Of a stretch of 64,000 bases of DNA, positions 7,561-15,605 are shown piece after piece. The notes below the pieces were generated by a model. The model saw only the letters and a program-made list of their open reading frames with translations. It did no database searches and was not told where the DNA came from. The position numbers and the translations under genes were made by a program. This DNA comes from Candidatus Lambdaproteobacteria bacterium RIFOXYD2_FULL_56_26 (lineage in GTDB: Bacteria; SAR324; XYD2-FULL-50-16), in assembly GCA_001783715.1 (NCBI GenBank), contig MFNF01000042.1, positions 21,751-85,750 on the forward strand, read 5' to 3'. The number at the start of each line of letters is the position of its first letter. The first letter of the stretch is position 1.

Positions 7561-8655
7561 TTATACGTTGAAACGAAAATGCATGATGTCGCCGTCTTTG
7601 ACAAGGTAATCCTTGCCCTCGGTCCTGATCCTTCCGGCCTCTTTGGCCTTGGCTTCGGAACCCAGTTCGTCCATGTCGGAATAGTGGAACACCTCGGCAC
7701 GGATGAAACCACGTTCAAAATCCGAATGGATCTTCCCTGCCGCTTGGGGAGCCTTGTCGCCCTGGGTAACGTTCCAGGCTCGGACTTCCTTTTTTCCGGC
7801 AGTAAAAAAAGTGATCTGGTTGAGCAACCGAAAGCCCTCCCGGATCACCAAATCGAGGCCCGAGGTTTCGATGCCCAGGTCTTTCAGAAAGGGGCTGCGC
7901 TCTTCGATGTCCATCTCGGAGAGCTCGGCTTCGAGCTTACAGCAAATCTTGATGGCCTTGACCCCTTCCTTTTTGGCCAACTCCTGGACTACCTTCACCT
8001 GGGGCGGGTCTTCGTTGAGGCCCAGCTCCATGACGTTCATCACGTAGAAGTAAGGCTTGGCAGTGATCAGGTTGAGTTCAACGATTTCCTCTTGCTCCCC
8101 TTCCCCTTGGCACTCGAAGTTCCGGGCCATTTTGCCCTCCCCCAAGTGCTTGACCAGACTTTCGTAAAAAGGGATCGCCTGGGCCAGGGCCTTGTCGCCC
8201 TTGGACTGCTTGCGAACCCGCTCCAACTTGCGTTCCGCCTGCTCCAGGTCGGCCAGGATCAATTCGGTGTTGATCACCTCGATGTCCGCCAAGGGGTCAA
8301 TCCGGCCTTCCACGTGGACGATGTTCGGGTCTTCAAAGCACCGGACGATGTGGGCAATGGCATCCACTTGGCGGATGTGGGACAAAAACTGGTTGCCCAA
8401 CCCTTCGCCTTTGGAGGCCCCCTTGACCAGCCCGGCAATGTCCACCAATTTCAGAATGTTGGGCACCACCTTGACGGGCAGGACGATCTCGGTCAGCCGG
8501 TCCAGCCTGGGGTCTGGCACCGCCACGACACCAACGTTGGGCTCGATGGTACAAAAGGGGTAGTTTGCCGCTTCGGCGGGGGCCGCAGTGATCGCTCGGT
8601 ACAAGGTTGACTTGCCGACGTTGGGCAGCCCTACAATCCCCACTTCCAAAGACAT
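7561..8655 (-). CDS. ychF: Redox-regulated ATPase YchF (Obg-like)
   Basis: The protein has 364 residues. The P-loop is 'GLPNVGKST' (residues 8-16). It is followed by 'NYPFCTIEPNVGVV', 'DIAGLVKGASKGEGLGNQFL' (G3 region), a coiled-coil insert around residues 130-170, and a C-terminal TGS domain with 'KEVRAWNVTQGDKAPQAAGK' then 'IHSDFERGFIRAEV'. These are diagnostic for YchF/OLA1, an ATP-preferring TRAFAC GTPase-family member associated with ribosomes and stress. It lies 12 bp after pth in the common rplY-pth-ychF order. Confidence 0.97.
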   Translation of the reverse strand: MSLEVGIVGLPNVGKSTLYRAITAAPAEAANYPFCTIEPNVGVVAVPDPRLDRLTEIVLPVKVVPNILKLVDIAGLVKGASKGEGLGNQFLSHIRQVDAIAHIVRCFEDPNIVHVEGRIDPLADIEVINTELILADLEQAERKLERVRKQSKGDKALAQAIPFYESLVKHLGEGKMARNFECQGEGEQEEIVELNLITAKPYFYVMNVMELGLNEDPPQVKVVQELAKKEGVKAIKICCKLEAELSEMDIEERSPFLKDLGIETSGLDLVIREGFRLLNQITFFTAGKKEVRAWNVTQGDKAPQAAGKIHSDFERGFIRAEVFHYSDMDELGSEAKAKEAGRIRTEGKDYLVKDGDIMHFRFNV

Positions 8656-8667
8656 GGCGCTTAACTC

Positions 8668-9228
8668 TTAAAGTTGGACCTTGGTTTCGACCTGCACCGG
8701 TCGGCCAAGAATAAAATCTTTGATCAAAGGCCCGGCCGCCGTGGCGGCTTGGCTCAGTTTCGTGACCTGATCTTCCGAAAGGTTGCCCAGGACGTGGCCG
8801 GTGACTTGGCCTTTGTGTGTTGGGCGACCGATCCCGATCTTCAGTCTGGCAAAGTCCGGGGTGCCCAAAAGCTCTATGATGCTGCGCAGGCCGTTGTGCC
8901 CGCCATGCCCGCCTTTGAGGCGGAACCGGAGCTGGCCTAGCTCCAGGTCCAGGTCATCGGAAACCACCAGCAGGTCCTTGGGCTCGACCTTGTAAAACTG
9001 AGCACAGGCGACCAGGGAGCGCCCGCTGAGGTTCATGAAGGTCTGGGGTTTGAGCAACAAAAAAGGGCTCCCCTGGAGAGAACCCTTGATTACCAGCCCT
9101 TGGTGTGCGGTTTTCCAGCTTTCCAGGCCCCAGGCATTGGCCAACTGGTCCAAGGCCCAGAACCCTGCATTGTGCAGGGTCCGGGCATAGGGTTCGCCCG
9201 GATTTCCTAGGCCGCAAATCAACCGCAT
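8668..9228 (-). CDS. pth: Peptidyl-tRNA hydrolase
   Basis: The protein has 186 residues: 'LICGLGNPGEPYARTLHNAG' with the Asn and His of the active site, 'LLLKPQTFMNLSGRSL' with the substrate-binding Asn, 'VVSDDLDLELGQLRFRLKGG' then 'HGGHNGLRSI'. It cleaves peptidyl-tRNA to recycle tRNA. It lies 14 bp after rplY and 12 bp before ychF. Confidence 0.97.
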   Translation of the reverse strand: MRLICGLGNPGEPYARTLHNAGFWALDQLANAWGLESWKTAHQGLVIKGSLQGSPFLLLKPQTFMNLSGRSLVACAQFYKVEPKDLLVVSDDLDLELGQLRFRLKGGHGGHNGLRSIIELLGTPDFARLKIGIGRPTHKGQVTGHVLGNLSEDQVTKLSQAATAAGPLIKDFILGRPVQVETKVQL

Positions 9229-9242
9229 CGGACTTTAACCGA

Positions 9243-9947
9243 TTACTTCTTGGCCGGAGCTTTTGCAGGAGCGGCGGCCTTGGCCGGAGCTGCTTTGGCC
9301 GGAGCGGCCTTGCCGCCTTTGGTGTTGGCTGCTGCCTTGGCTGCTGCTTGTTCGGCTTCTGCGGCGGCGGCGGCTTCATCATTGGCGTTGCGCTTTTTAC
9401 CGGCCACGGTGGCGATGGTAGGGTTGCGGCCTTTGATGATCGGCTTCACGCCTTCAGGGTAAGGGACATGGTTGAAGTGGATGGATTCGCCGAAGTTCAG
9501 GTTGCTCACGTCCACCAGGATGTGCTCGGGAAGGTCCTTGAGCTTGCAGGTCACCGGAACCCTCCGGCGGATTACCTGCAACACGCCCCCGAACTTCACG
9601 GCGGGGCTGACCCCGGCGATTTCGACCGGTACGTCTTCCCGAACGATGGTGTTGTCGTCCACTTCCCGAAAGTCAACGTGCAAGATCCGGTCACCCCAGT
9701 TGGAAAACTGAGCGTCCTGGACGATGGCGGTGATGGTTTGGGTTTTGGCACCGTCTTCGATCACCAGTTCAAAGGGCTTGATGACCCCTTTGAAGCCGTG
9801 GACAAAGCGGGTTGCATAGTCGGCACGCATCTGCACCATTCTGGGCTCGCCTTTCCCGTAAATAATGCCTGGGGTTAGCCCTTTCATACGGAGCTGGCGA
9901 TTGGCTCCTTTGCCGTTGGCTGCACGGGTCTGCACGTTGAAGTTCAT
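9243..9947 (-). CDS. rplY: 50S ribosomal protein L25, long (CTC/TL5) form
   Basis: The protein has 234 residues. The N-terminal domain binds 5S rRNA ('MNFNVQTRAANGKGANRQLR', 'PGIIYGKGEPR'), and the C-terminal beta domain includes 'VTCKLKDLPEHILVDVSNLN' and 'HFNHVPYPEGVKPI', as in the general-stress CTC family. An Ala/Lys-rich low-complexity tail of about 45 residues ends the protein. It is the first gene of the operon through pth, ychF and rpsF-rpsR-rplI. Confidence 0.95.
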   Translation of the reverse strand: MNFNVQTRAANGKGANRQLRMKGLTPGIIYGKGEPRMVQMRADYATRFVHGFKGVIKPFELVIEDGAKTQTITAIVQDAQFSNWGDRILHVDFREVDDNTIVREDVPVEIAGVSPAVKFGGVLQVIRRRVPVTCKLKDLPEHILVDVSNLNFGESIHFNHVPYPEGVKPIIKGRNPTIATVAGKKRNANDEAAAAAEAEQAAAKAAANTKGGKAAPAKAAPAKAAAPAKAPAKK

Positions 9948-10119
9948 TTTAGGTCAATCCTCAAGCTGGTTGTGTACAACCGGTCCTGGTTCTGGTACAA
10001 GGGAGAGGTTTCGGGCTCTTCCTTGAGGCTTCTTTTTTCCTGCGACTCACGAGGGTCTTAGTTTCCGCATTCCTTTTGGGAAAAGGGATCTAAGCTCAAA
10101 AGCTTTTTCGGAATCTGGG

Positions 10120-10148
10120 AACCTATCATTGGCTTAAAAACTCGTCAA
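10120..10148 (-). promoter_or_regulatory. Candidate promoter of the rplY operon
   Basis: On the minus strand TTGACG (10143-10148), a 17-bp spacer and TAGGTT (10120-10125) form a moderate sigma-70-type promoter. It would give a leader of about 165 nt before rplY. No alternative is stronger in the 9948-10159 gap. Confidence 0.4.
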
Positions 10149-10159
10149 TTGCCTTTTTT

Positions 10160-11392
10160 ATGGAACTGAATTTAAGGAACCAAAAGATACTGCTGGCCGT
10201 CAGTGGTTCGGTGGCGGCGTACAAAGCGCTGGAGCTGGCTCGGGAGCTGGTCCGGGCCGGAGCGGAGGTGCAGCCGGTGTTGACCCATGCGGCCCTTTCT
10301 TTTGTGACCCCTTTGAGTTTTCAGGCCCTCTGCTCGAAGATCCCCAAGACCGATCTTTTTGACCTGGAGTCGGAAAAGTCCTTTGGCCATATTGACATGG
10401 CCCGTTGGGCCGATTTGGTCCTGCTGGCACCGGTGACCGCCAACCGGATCGCCGCCACCGCCTTGGGGCTGGGTGGGGACTACCTTTCGACCTTGCTGCT
10501 GGCCAACCAAAAGCCCTTGCTGCTGGCCCCGGCGATGAACCACGCCATGTGGAGCCACCCGGCCACCCAAGGCCATGTGGCGACCCTCCAGTCCCGAGGG
10601 GCGCATTTTGTTGGCCCCCAGTCCGGGGAGCTGGCCTGTGGAGAGGTGGGCCTGGGCCGGTTTGCCGAATTGTCCCAAATCCTGGGAAAGGTCCGGTCTA
10701 TCCTCTGTCCCGCCCTGCCCTTGGCGGGCAAAAAAGTTCTGGTCACCGCCGGGCCGACCCGGGAAAAAATCGATGCCGTCCGGTTTTTGTCCAACCGCAG
10801 CTCCGGCAAGATGGGCTTTGCCCTGGCTCAGGCCGCCTTGGACCTGGGCGCTGCCGTGACCCTGGTCAGCGGACCGGTGGCTTTGACCCCGCCCTTGGGG
10901 GTGGAGTTTGTGCCGGTGGAAACCGCCTTGGAGATGAGGGAGGCGGTGATGCAGCGCTTTGGAACCACCGACTTGGTGATCAAAAATGCCGCCGTCGCCG
11001 ACTACCGGGCAAAACATTCTGCCCAAGAGAAGGTCAAAAAAACCGGGGATTTGTCCTTGGAGCTGGTGCAAAACCCGGACATCCTGGCTGAATTGGGCCG
11101 GTTGAAGGCCCCGGGCCAAGTGGTGGTCGGGTTTGCCGCAGAGACAAAAAACTTGGAAGGTTACGCCAGAGAAAAGCTCCTGGCCAAGCAGGTGGACTGG
11201 ATCATCGGCAATGATCTGACCTTGCCCCAAGCGGGGTTTGACAAGGACCAGAACCAAGTGTTGGTGGTCAGTAGGCAGGGGACCTTGTCCCTGGGCCCGG
11301 CTCCCAAAGGGGAACTGGCCCAAGAGATTCTTTTGGCCCTCTTGGCCGACCCGGTTTTGGGGCCGAAGCTGGGGGCCAAGGCGGCAGGCTAG
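10160..11392 (+). CDS. coaBC: Bifunctional phosphopantothenoylcysteine decarboxylase / phosphopantothenate-cysteine ligase
   Basis: The protein has 410 residues and makes 4'-phosphopantetheine for CoA. The CoaC half (1-190) has 'ILLAVSGSVAAYKALELARE', 'PAMNHAMW' with the PXMNXXMW motif, and 'GELACGEVGLGRF' with the catalytic Cys region. The CoaB half has 'LVTAGPTREKIDAVRFLSNR' then 'SSGKMG', and 'VIKNAAVADYR' matching the conserved Asn of the ligase. No clear ribosome-binding site precedes the ATG; a T-rich tract does. It is divergent from the rplY operon. Confidence 0.97.
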   Translation: MELNLRNQKILLAVSGSVAAYKALELARELVRAGAEVQPVLTHAALSFVTPLSFQALCSKIPKTDLFDLESEKSFGHIDMARWADLVLLAPVTANRIAATALGLGGDYLSTLLLANQKPLLLAPAMNHAMWSHPATQGHVATLQSRGAHFVGPQSGELACGEVGLGRFAELSQILGKVRSILCPALPLAGKKVLVTAGPTREKIDAVRFLSNRSSGKMGFALAQAALDLGAAVTLVSGPVALTPPLGVEFVPVETALEMREAVMQRFGTTDLVIKNAAVADYRAKHSAQEKVKKTGDLSLELVQNPDILAELGRLKAPGQVVVGFAAETKNLEGYAREKLLAKQVDWIIGNDLTLPQAGFDKDQNQVLVVSRQGTLSLGPAPKGELAQEILLALLADPVLGPKLGAKAAG

Positions 11393-11562
11393 GCTTCTGC
11401 CCGGTTGCCTTTGGTCCTAGTGGTGGGCCAGTTTTTGTAAACGCAGGTCATAGGATCGATCCGCACCTTTTCGGCAAACCGGTTGGTCTCAAACAGACTT
11501 TTGTACTGGTTTTGGTACACTACCGGATGGGAGGGATTCACGAAAATCGAGTAGGCGCTCAT
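11389..11562 (-). CDS. Possible small protein, unrecognised
   Basis: The frame from ATG 11562 gives 57 residues beginning 'MSAYSIFVNPSHPVVYQNQY'. It contains one Cys and many aromatic residues. It converges on coaBC and overlaps its last 4 bp. The frame stays open upstream to a TTG at 11646, adding Cys-rich sequence ('FSCGTGTVFAYTGG'), so the true start is unclear. No good ribosome-binding site is visible for either. The composition is more protein-like than the shadow frames, but I cannot assign a family. The rest of the 11393-11807 gap holds nothing I recognise. Confidence 0.3.
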   Translation of the reverse strand: MSAYSIFVNPSHPVVYQNQYKSLFETNRFAEKVRIDPMTCVYKNWPTTRTKGNRAEA

Positions 11563-11807
11563 GCAAGGCTCACGGCAAGGGTTAGGATAAGCATGGATGC
11601 CCCCTGTATAAGCGAAGACCGTGCCAGTACCGCAAGAGAAGCGCAAGTTTCATCTCTAGGTCGGCCTGGGCGAGGCCAAAAGTTGTCGTCTTTGGAAGGC
11701 CAAACCGAGGGTTCCAAAATTATCTTGCAAAGTCCGCTCTTTTTGGATAGTAAATCAGCCAACGAAAACAAACGGCTTTTGCCTCCACCCTTCGCCCTGA
11801 GCTTACC

Positions 11808-11966
11808 ATGATGGACTTTATCTTTTTGATCCTGCCGGTGTTGGCCATTCTTGCTTGTGTCCTGCTCTTTACCGTGCCTGGGATCTGGGGTGCATTTTTT
11901 ACCATGTCCCTGCTGGGCCACAAGATGCAGTGGTTCGGGTTGGACAAGGACAAGGAAGAGAAGTAG
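11808..11966 (+). CDS. Small membrane protein (52 residues)
   Basis: A 52-residue frame starts with a double ATG (11808 and 11811). It has one or two hydrophobic helices ('FIFLILPVLAILACVLLFTV', then 'GIWGAFFTMSLLG') and a charged tail ending 'LDKDKEEK'. This is a convincing layout for a small inner-membrane protein. A strong terminator follows 65 bp later, supporting a real transcript. The ribosome-binding site is weak. The family is not recognised. Confidence 0.5.
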   Translation: MMDFIFLILPVLAILACVLLFTVPGIWGAFFTMSLLGHKMQWFGLDKDKEEK

Positions 11967-12029
11967 GACCCAAACACCCGAACGGGCCGGAGGGTTCCGG
12001 CAGACTTGGGCGGGGGTGTTCTCAAGAGT

Positions 12030-12066
12030 TCCAAAAAGGCCGGTACCAGAACCGGCCTTTTTTTTG
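12030..12066 (+). terminator. Rho-independent terminator
   Basis: The arms AAGGCCGGT and ACCGGCCTT form a compact hairpin followed by eight or nine T. It ends the short transcription unit of the small membrane protein. An A-run on the other side could allow reverse action. Confidence 0.8.
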
Positions 12067-12189
12067 CCCACAGCTAGGCCAAAATGGCCTATCGCACTCG
12101 GCCAGAAGGCCGCACCTCTCTGGGACAATCTGGCCGGGTGACTGGATCGACGACAATCCAACAGACAGATAACATAAGCTTACTCATCT

Positions 12190-12205
12190 TGGCACCGGCG
12201 GTGCA
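12190..12205 (+). promoter_or_regulatory. Candidate sigma-54 promoter or palindromic operator upstream of the hsp20 pair
   Basis: TGGCACCGGCGGTGCA has the GG and GC dinucleotides at sigma-54 spacing (10 nt between them). It is also a perfect palindrome around its centre (GCACCG-G-CGGTGC), so it could be an operator or hairpin instead. It lies 135 bp before the first Hsp20 start. The remaining 11967-12339 sequence contains the terminator and a leader with GC-rich pairing potential, but no gene. Confidence 0.35.
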
Positions 12206-12339
12206 ACAGTGAAGGGAACGGGTGACAAGCGGCGAGCTTGGCCCCAGGTGGCTCGCTCCGGTTTCCCCAGGTTTCTCCAGGGGCTTGGGAAGGGGCGATC
12301 TGCCGAAAAAACTACAACCTCTAACACGGAGTTCCCCAA

Positions 12340-12756
12340 ATGTTTGCCAACCTGAACCAATTGATCGACCAGATTCTTGCCGGCCAGCCGAAGTCCCAGC
12401 CCCAAAGCCAGCAACAGTGGCGGACTGCTCCGGCCTCACCCCAGCCTCGGGTCAACCTCTTTGAAGAGGAACACCAAGTGACCCTGACCACCGAACTGCC
12501 GGGCTTTAAAAAGGCGGATCTGAAGCTTGAGGTCAAAGGCAACCGGTTCCGGTTTTCCGCTGCCCCGGTCACCGAGCCCAAGGAGGCGAACCAATATTAC
12601 CACCGGGAACGGGCCTTGGCTCCTTTTGACCGAGAACTGGTGTTTGCCTTTCGGATCGACCCGGAGAAGGTCAACGCTTCCTTTGAAAACGGGGTTTTGA
12701 CCGTGGTGCTTCCCGCCTTGGCTGAAGACCTGCCCCGGACCGTGGCTTTGTCCTAA
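12340..12756 (+). CDS. Small heat-shock protein (Hsp20/alpha-crystallin)
   Basis: The protein has 138 residues. A Gln/Pro/Ser-rich N-terminal arm (residues 14-38) precedes an alpha-crystallin domain with 'VTLTTELPGFKKADLKLEVK' and the conserved C-terminal 'ASFENGVLTVVLP'. These ATP-independent chaperones bind unfolding proteins. It is the first of two adjacent Hsp20 genes, 54 bp apart and probably co-transcribed. GGAG lies just before the start. The leader is long if the candidate promoter at 12190 is used, leaving room for an RNA thermometer, which is not demonstrated. Confidence 0.93.
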   Translation: MFANLNQLIDQILAGQPKSQPQSQQQWRTAPASPQPRVNLFEEEHQVTLTTELPGFKKADLKLEVKGNRFRFSAAPVTEPKEANQYYHRERALAPFDRELVFAFRIDPEKVNASFENGVLTVVLPALAEDLPRTVALS

Positions 12757-12810
12757 CGAAACCTTAGGGTCACCCAAACCTATTTCCCTACAACACACAC
12801 AAGGAACGAT

Positions 12811-13134
12811 ATGAACGGAACCACTTACCTGCCCAAAACCGACATCCTGCAAACCGCCGAAGGCTTTGAGCTTTGGATGGACCTGCCGGGGGTGGGCAAA
12901 AAAGACTTGGCGGTCAGCGTCAAAAAAGACCAATTGGAGATCTACGGCAAAGTCCGGCCCCAGGAGCGGAAGGGCTTGCGCTTTGAGTACCCGGTGGGCG
13001 ATTTTGCCCGGACCTTTGTGATCTCTTCGGAAATCGACCAGGAGGCCATTTCGGCCCACTTGGAAGACGGGGTGCTGCGGCTGCGGTTACCCAAAGCCAA
13101 GTCTGCCCTGCCCTTGGAAATTACGGTGCATTGA
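12811..13134 (+). CDS. Small heat-shock protein (Hsp20/alpha-crystallin), short form
   Basis: The protein has 107 residues with a minimal N-terminal arm, 'LWMDLPGVGKKDLAVSVKKD' and 'AHLEDGVLRLRLPK', the core alpha-crystallin motifs, and a very short tail. It is clearly different from its upstream partner (no Gln-rich arm), as in class A/B Hsp20 pairs that form mixed oligomers. It is preceded by AAGGAACG. Confidence 0.93.
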   Translation: MNGTTYLPKTDILQTAEGFELWMDLPGVGKKDLAVSVKKDQLEIYGKVRPQERKGLRFEYPVGDFARTFVISSEIDQEAISAHLEDGVLRLRLPKAKSALPLEITVH

Positions 13135-13197
13135 CCCTTCCAAAGGGGGCCCGGTTCGGCTATCCTAGAGACCAAAACCGAACCCAAGGCCCCCTGG

Positions 13198-13992
13198 ATG
13201 AAATATTTGGTCCAATCCCTCCTGACCCGCCTGTTTATGATCCCTTGGGTCCAACGTCGTTGGAGCCGTAGTTTTATTGCCCTCCAGCCGGACCGGAGGC
13301 CTTTCGTTTTACCCGCCCACCCTCTTGCCCAAACCAAAATCGCTTTGCTCACCACCGGCGGGGTGCACCTAGCCCATGAGCCGGGCTTTGACATGGAAAA
13401 CCCCCAGGGAGACGGAAGCTTCCGCTCCTTCCCTTGGGAGACTGACCGGGAAGCCTTGACCCTCACCCATAAATATTATGACAGCCGAGCCGCCCAAAAG
13501 GACCTGGGGGTGATTCTGCCGATCCGGCCCCTCCAGGCAGCCTTGGAACAAGGGAAAATCGGCAGGGCCGGGAGTAAGGTTTACAGCTTTATGGGCCATT
13601 TGTCGGGAGAACAGTTGGAGCGGGCCTTAAAATCGTCGGTGCCCCAGGTGATCCGGGAGCTGAAGGCCGAGGGGGTGGAAGTCTGCTTTCTCACCCCGGC
13701 CTGAGGGACCTGCAATCAGACGGTCGGTCTGATCCAAACGGAACTGGAAGCGGCGGGCCTGAGCAGGGTGAGCCTCTCGCTGTCCTTGGAGATCACTACC
13801 CCGGTGGCCCCGCCTCGAGCTTTGGTGCTCCATTATCCCTTTGGCCACCCTTTGGGGGAGGTCGGGAATCTGGCCCAGCAGGAGCAGATTTTTTGGGATG
13901 CCTTGGGCCTGTTGGAAGAACCGGAAGGACCGGTTTTGGTGGAAAGCCCTTATCTTTGGCGAAGGACCCTGTTCCCCTTAAAACAAACATGA
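13198..13992 (+). CDS. GrdB-like selenoprotein (glycine/sarcosine/betaine/proline reductase B family) with in-frame UGA
   Basis: Reading TGA 13702-13704 as selenocysteine joins two same-frame segments into one 264-residue protein. Sec169 lies in 'TPA-U-GTC-NQTVGLIQTELE', a UxxC redox motif with Cys172. The following sequence ('SLSLEITTPVAPPRALVLHY', then 'PFGHPLGE') fits the short GrdB-related selenoprotein B family found in many proteobacteria. Upstream, 'KIALLTTGGVHLAHEPGFD' is also family-like. A hairpin of the bacterial SECIS type follows the UGA. The gene ends ATGA-overlapped with msrP, so the two are translationally coupled. Full-length glycine reductase partners are absent, so the substrate is unknown; a thiol-redox role is likely. 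Confidence 0.85.
13702..13734 (+). promoter_or_regulatory. UGA codon and SECIS-like hairpin
   Basis: After the UGA (13702-13704) the inverted repeat ATCAGAC (13715-13721) / GTCTGAT (13727-13733) forms a 7-bp stem. Its loop, GGTCG, begins 17 nt past the UGA. Bacterial SECIS elements sit at about this distance and carry G/U in the apical loop; the E. coli fdhF loop has GGUC, as I recall it. Confidence 0.75.
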
Positions 13993-14906
13993 AACTTCTT
14001 TCCAAACCCAGTTGGCAGTTGCCCGAATCCGCAGTCACCGAGGAGCAGGTTTTTGTGAGCCGCCGGGCGCTGGTCAAGGGGCTGGGCTTAGCTTTGGCTT
14101 GGCCTGGCTTGAGCCCCATGCAGGCCTGGGCAGCCAAGTTCGGCTCGGAACTGACCCCTTCTAAGGAAGAGCTGGTCACCAGTTACAACAATTTTTACGA
14201 ATTCAGCACCGACAAGGGGGAGGTCAGGCCCCTGGCCCAAGGGGTGCAGCTCGGGCCTTGGGAGCTGGAGATCGGCGGTTTGGTGGAAAAGCCGCTGCGC
14301 CTGGACACCCAAAAACTGGCCCAGTTGTTTGGAGAAGAGGAGCGGATCTACCGGTTTCGGTGTGTGGAAGCCTGGGCGGCAGTGGTGCCCTGGCGGGGCG
14401 TTGGGCTCAAAAAGCTGGTGGAAATGGCTCGGCCCCTTTCGGGGGCCAAGTACGTCAGGTTTGTGGCCCACATGGACCCGAAAGTGATGCCCGGTCTGGC
14501 TTCGGGCCACTTTCCTTGGCCATACTCCGAAGGGTTGCGGATCGATGAGGCGACCCACGAACTGGCCTTTTTGGCCACCGGGATTTACGGCAAGCCCCTG
14601 CCCACCCAAAATGGAGCCCCGGTTCGGCTGGTGGTGCCTTGGAAGTATGGGTTCAAGTCGATCAAGTCGATCCGGTCCATCGAGTTCACTGCCACCCAGC
14701 CCCGGACCCTCTGGAACGATGTTGGCCCGGCGGAATACGGCTTTTATGCCAACGTCAACCCCGAGGTGGACCATCCCCGTTGGTCCCAGGCGACCGAAAA
14801 GCTCTTGGGCTCTTGGGTCCAGCGGCAACCGACCCGGTTGTTCAACGGCTATGGCGAGCAGGTGGCTTCTTTGTACCAAGGCCTGGACTTGAAGCGGAAC
14901 TATTGA
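13989..14906 (+). CDS. msrP: Protein-methionine-sulfoxide reductase, molybdopterin catalytic subunit MsrP
   Basis: The protein has 305 residues. A twin-arginine signal ('SRRALVKGLGLALAWPG', about residues 22-38) directs folded export to the periplasm. The sulfite-oxidase fold carries the molybdenum ligand Cys125 in 'RFRCVEAWAAVVPWRG'. 'APVRLVVPWKYGFKSIKSIR' is also typical of MsrP. MsrP with MsrQ repairs oxidised methionines in envelope proteins using quinol electrons. I chose ATG 13989, which overlaps the selenoprotein stop; the upstream open frame is that gene's coding sequence. msrQ follows 2 bp later. Confidence 0.95.
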   Translation: MKLLSKPSWQLPESAVTEEQVFVSRRALVKGLGLALAWPGLSPMQAWAAKFGSELTPSKEELVTSYNNFYEFSTDKGEVRPLAQGVQLGPWELEIGGLVEKPLRLDTQKLAQLFGEEERIYRFRCVEAWAAVVPWRGVGLKKLVEMARPLSGAKYVRFVAHMDPKVMPGLASGHFPWPYSEGLRIDEATHELAFLATGIYGKPLPTQNGAPVRLVVPWKYGFKSIKSIRSIEFTATQPRTLWNDVGPAEYGFYANVNPEVDHPRWSQATEKLLGSWVQRQPTRLFNGYGEQVASLYQGLDLKRNY

Positions 14907-14908
14907 CC

Positions 14909-15505
14909 ATGAACCTGGGTCTGTTGGTATTGCTGCTCCTAGCCCCTTTGGTGCGTACGGTTTGGATCGCTACCCAGGTGGGTTTGGGGGCCAATCCTTT
15001 GGAGCGGCTGATCCATCTGTTTGGTTCTGCGGCGTTGTTTGTGCTGGTCTTTTTGCTTTGCCTGCCCATTGTCACTCGGCTGGCTAAAGGGAACAAGTTT
15101 TTGCAGGATTGGACCCGGAGGCGGAGGCTGATCGGGCTGAGCGCCTTGGCCTACGGCACGGTCCATCTGGGTTTGTATGGCCTCGACCAATGGTGGAGTC
15201 CGAAGTTTTGGGCCAACCTGGGCCGCCCCTTTGTTTGGACCGGGTTTGTGTCTTGGGTGATTTTTCTGGCCTTGGGGTTGACCAGCAATCAGATTTCTCG
15301 GGTTAGGCTCAAAAAAAATTGGCAGCGGTTGCACCGTTTGGTTTGGTTGTGTGTCCCCTTGCTGGTGGTTCATCTGACTTTAAAAGAGGAAGGGGCGCTG
15401 GCCCTGGCCTTGTGGTGGTTTGGCCCCCTGGCGGCGTTGTGGCTCACCGAAAGGACGCTAAAACTCCGGCGCACCCGAAGGGAGGCCGAATCTCTGGGCC
15501 ATTGA
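14909..15505 (+). CDS. msrQ: MsrQ haem-binding membrane subunit
   Basis: The protein has 198 residues with about six hydrophobic helices. Candidate haem-ligating histidines lie in 'YGTVHLGLYGL', 'RLHRLVWL' and 'LLVVHLTL', the ferric-reductase-like pattern of MsrQ/YedZ. 'GANPLERLIHLFG' near residue 30 is also typical. It passes quinol electrons to MsrP. ATG 14909 lies 2 bp after the msrP stop. Confidence 0.93.
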   Translation: MNLGLLVLLLLAPLVRTVWIATQVGLGANPLERLIHLFGSAALFVLVFLLCLPIVTRLAKGNKFLQDWTRRRRLIGLSALAYGTVHLGLYGLDQWWSPKFWANLGRPFVWTGFVSWVIFLALGLTSNQISRVRLKKNWQRLHRLVWLCVPLLVVHLTLKEEGALALALWWFGPLAALWLTERTLKLRRTRREAESLGH

Positions 15506-15605
15506 CAGTCTGGTGAGGCTCAGATAGCGTGAAGATTAAAACCAATTCACACCGTTGCGGATTGTGATCTTTTTCGGGCAAACTGCCCAAATTTGAGGAG
15601 ATAAC

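Noticed and set aside
12080..12339. 6S RNA, tmRNA, SRP RNA or CIRCE element
   Set aside because: None of the conserved sequences of these elements could be found by eye.
13768..13992. Separate short gene starting at GTG 13768
   Set aside because: Same frame and same family as the upstream segment; better explained as the part after the selenocysteine codon.
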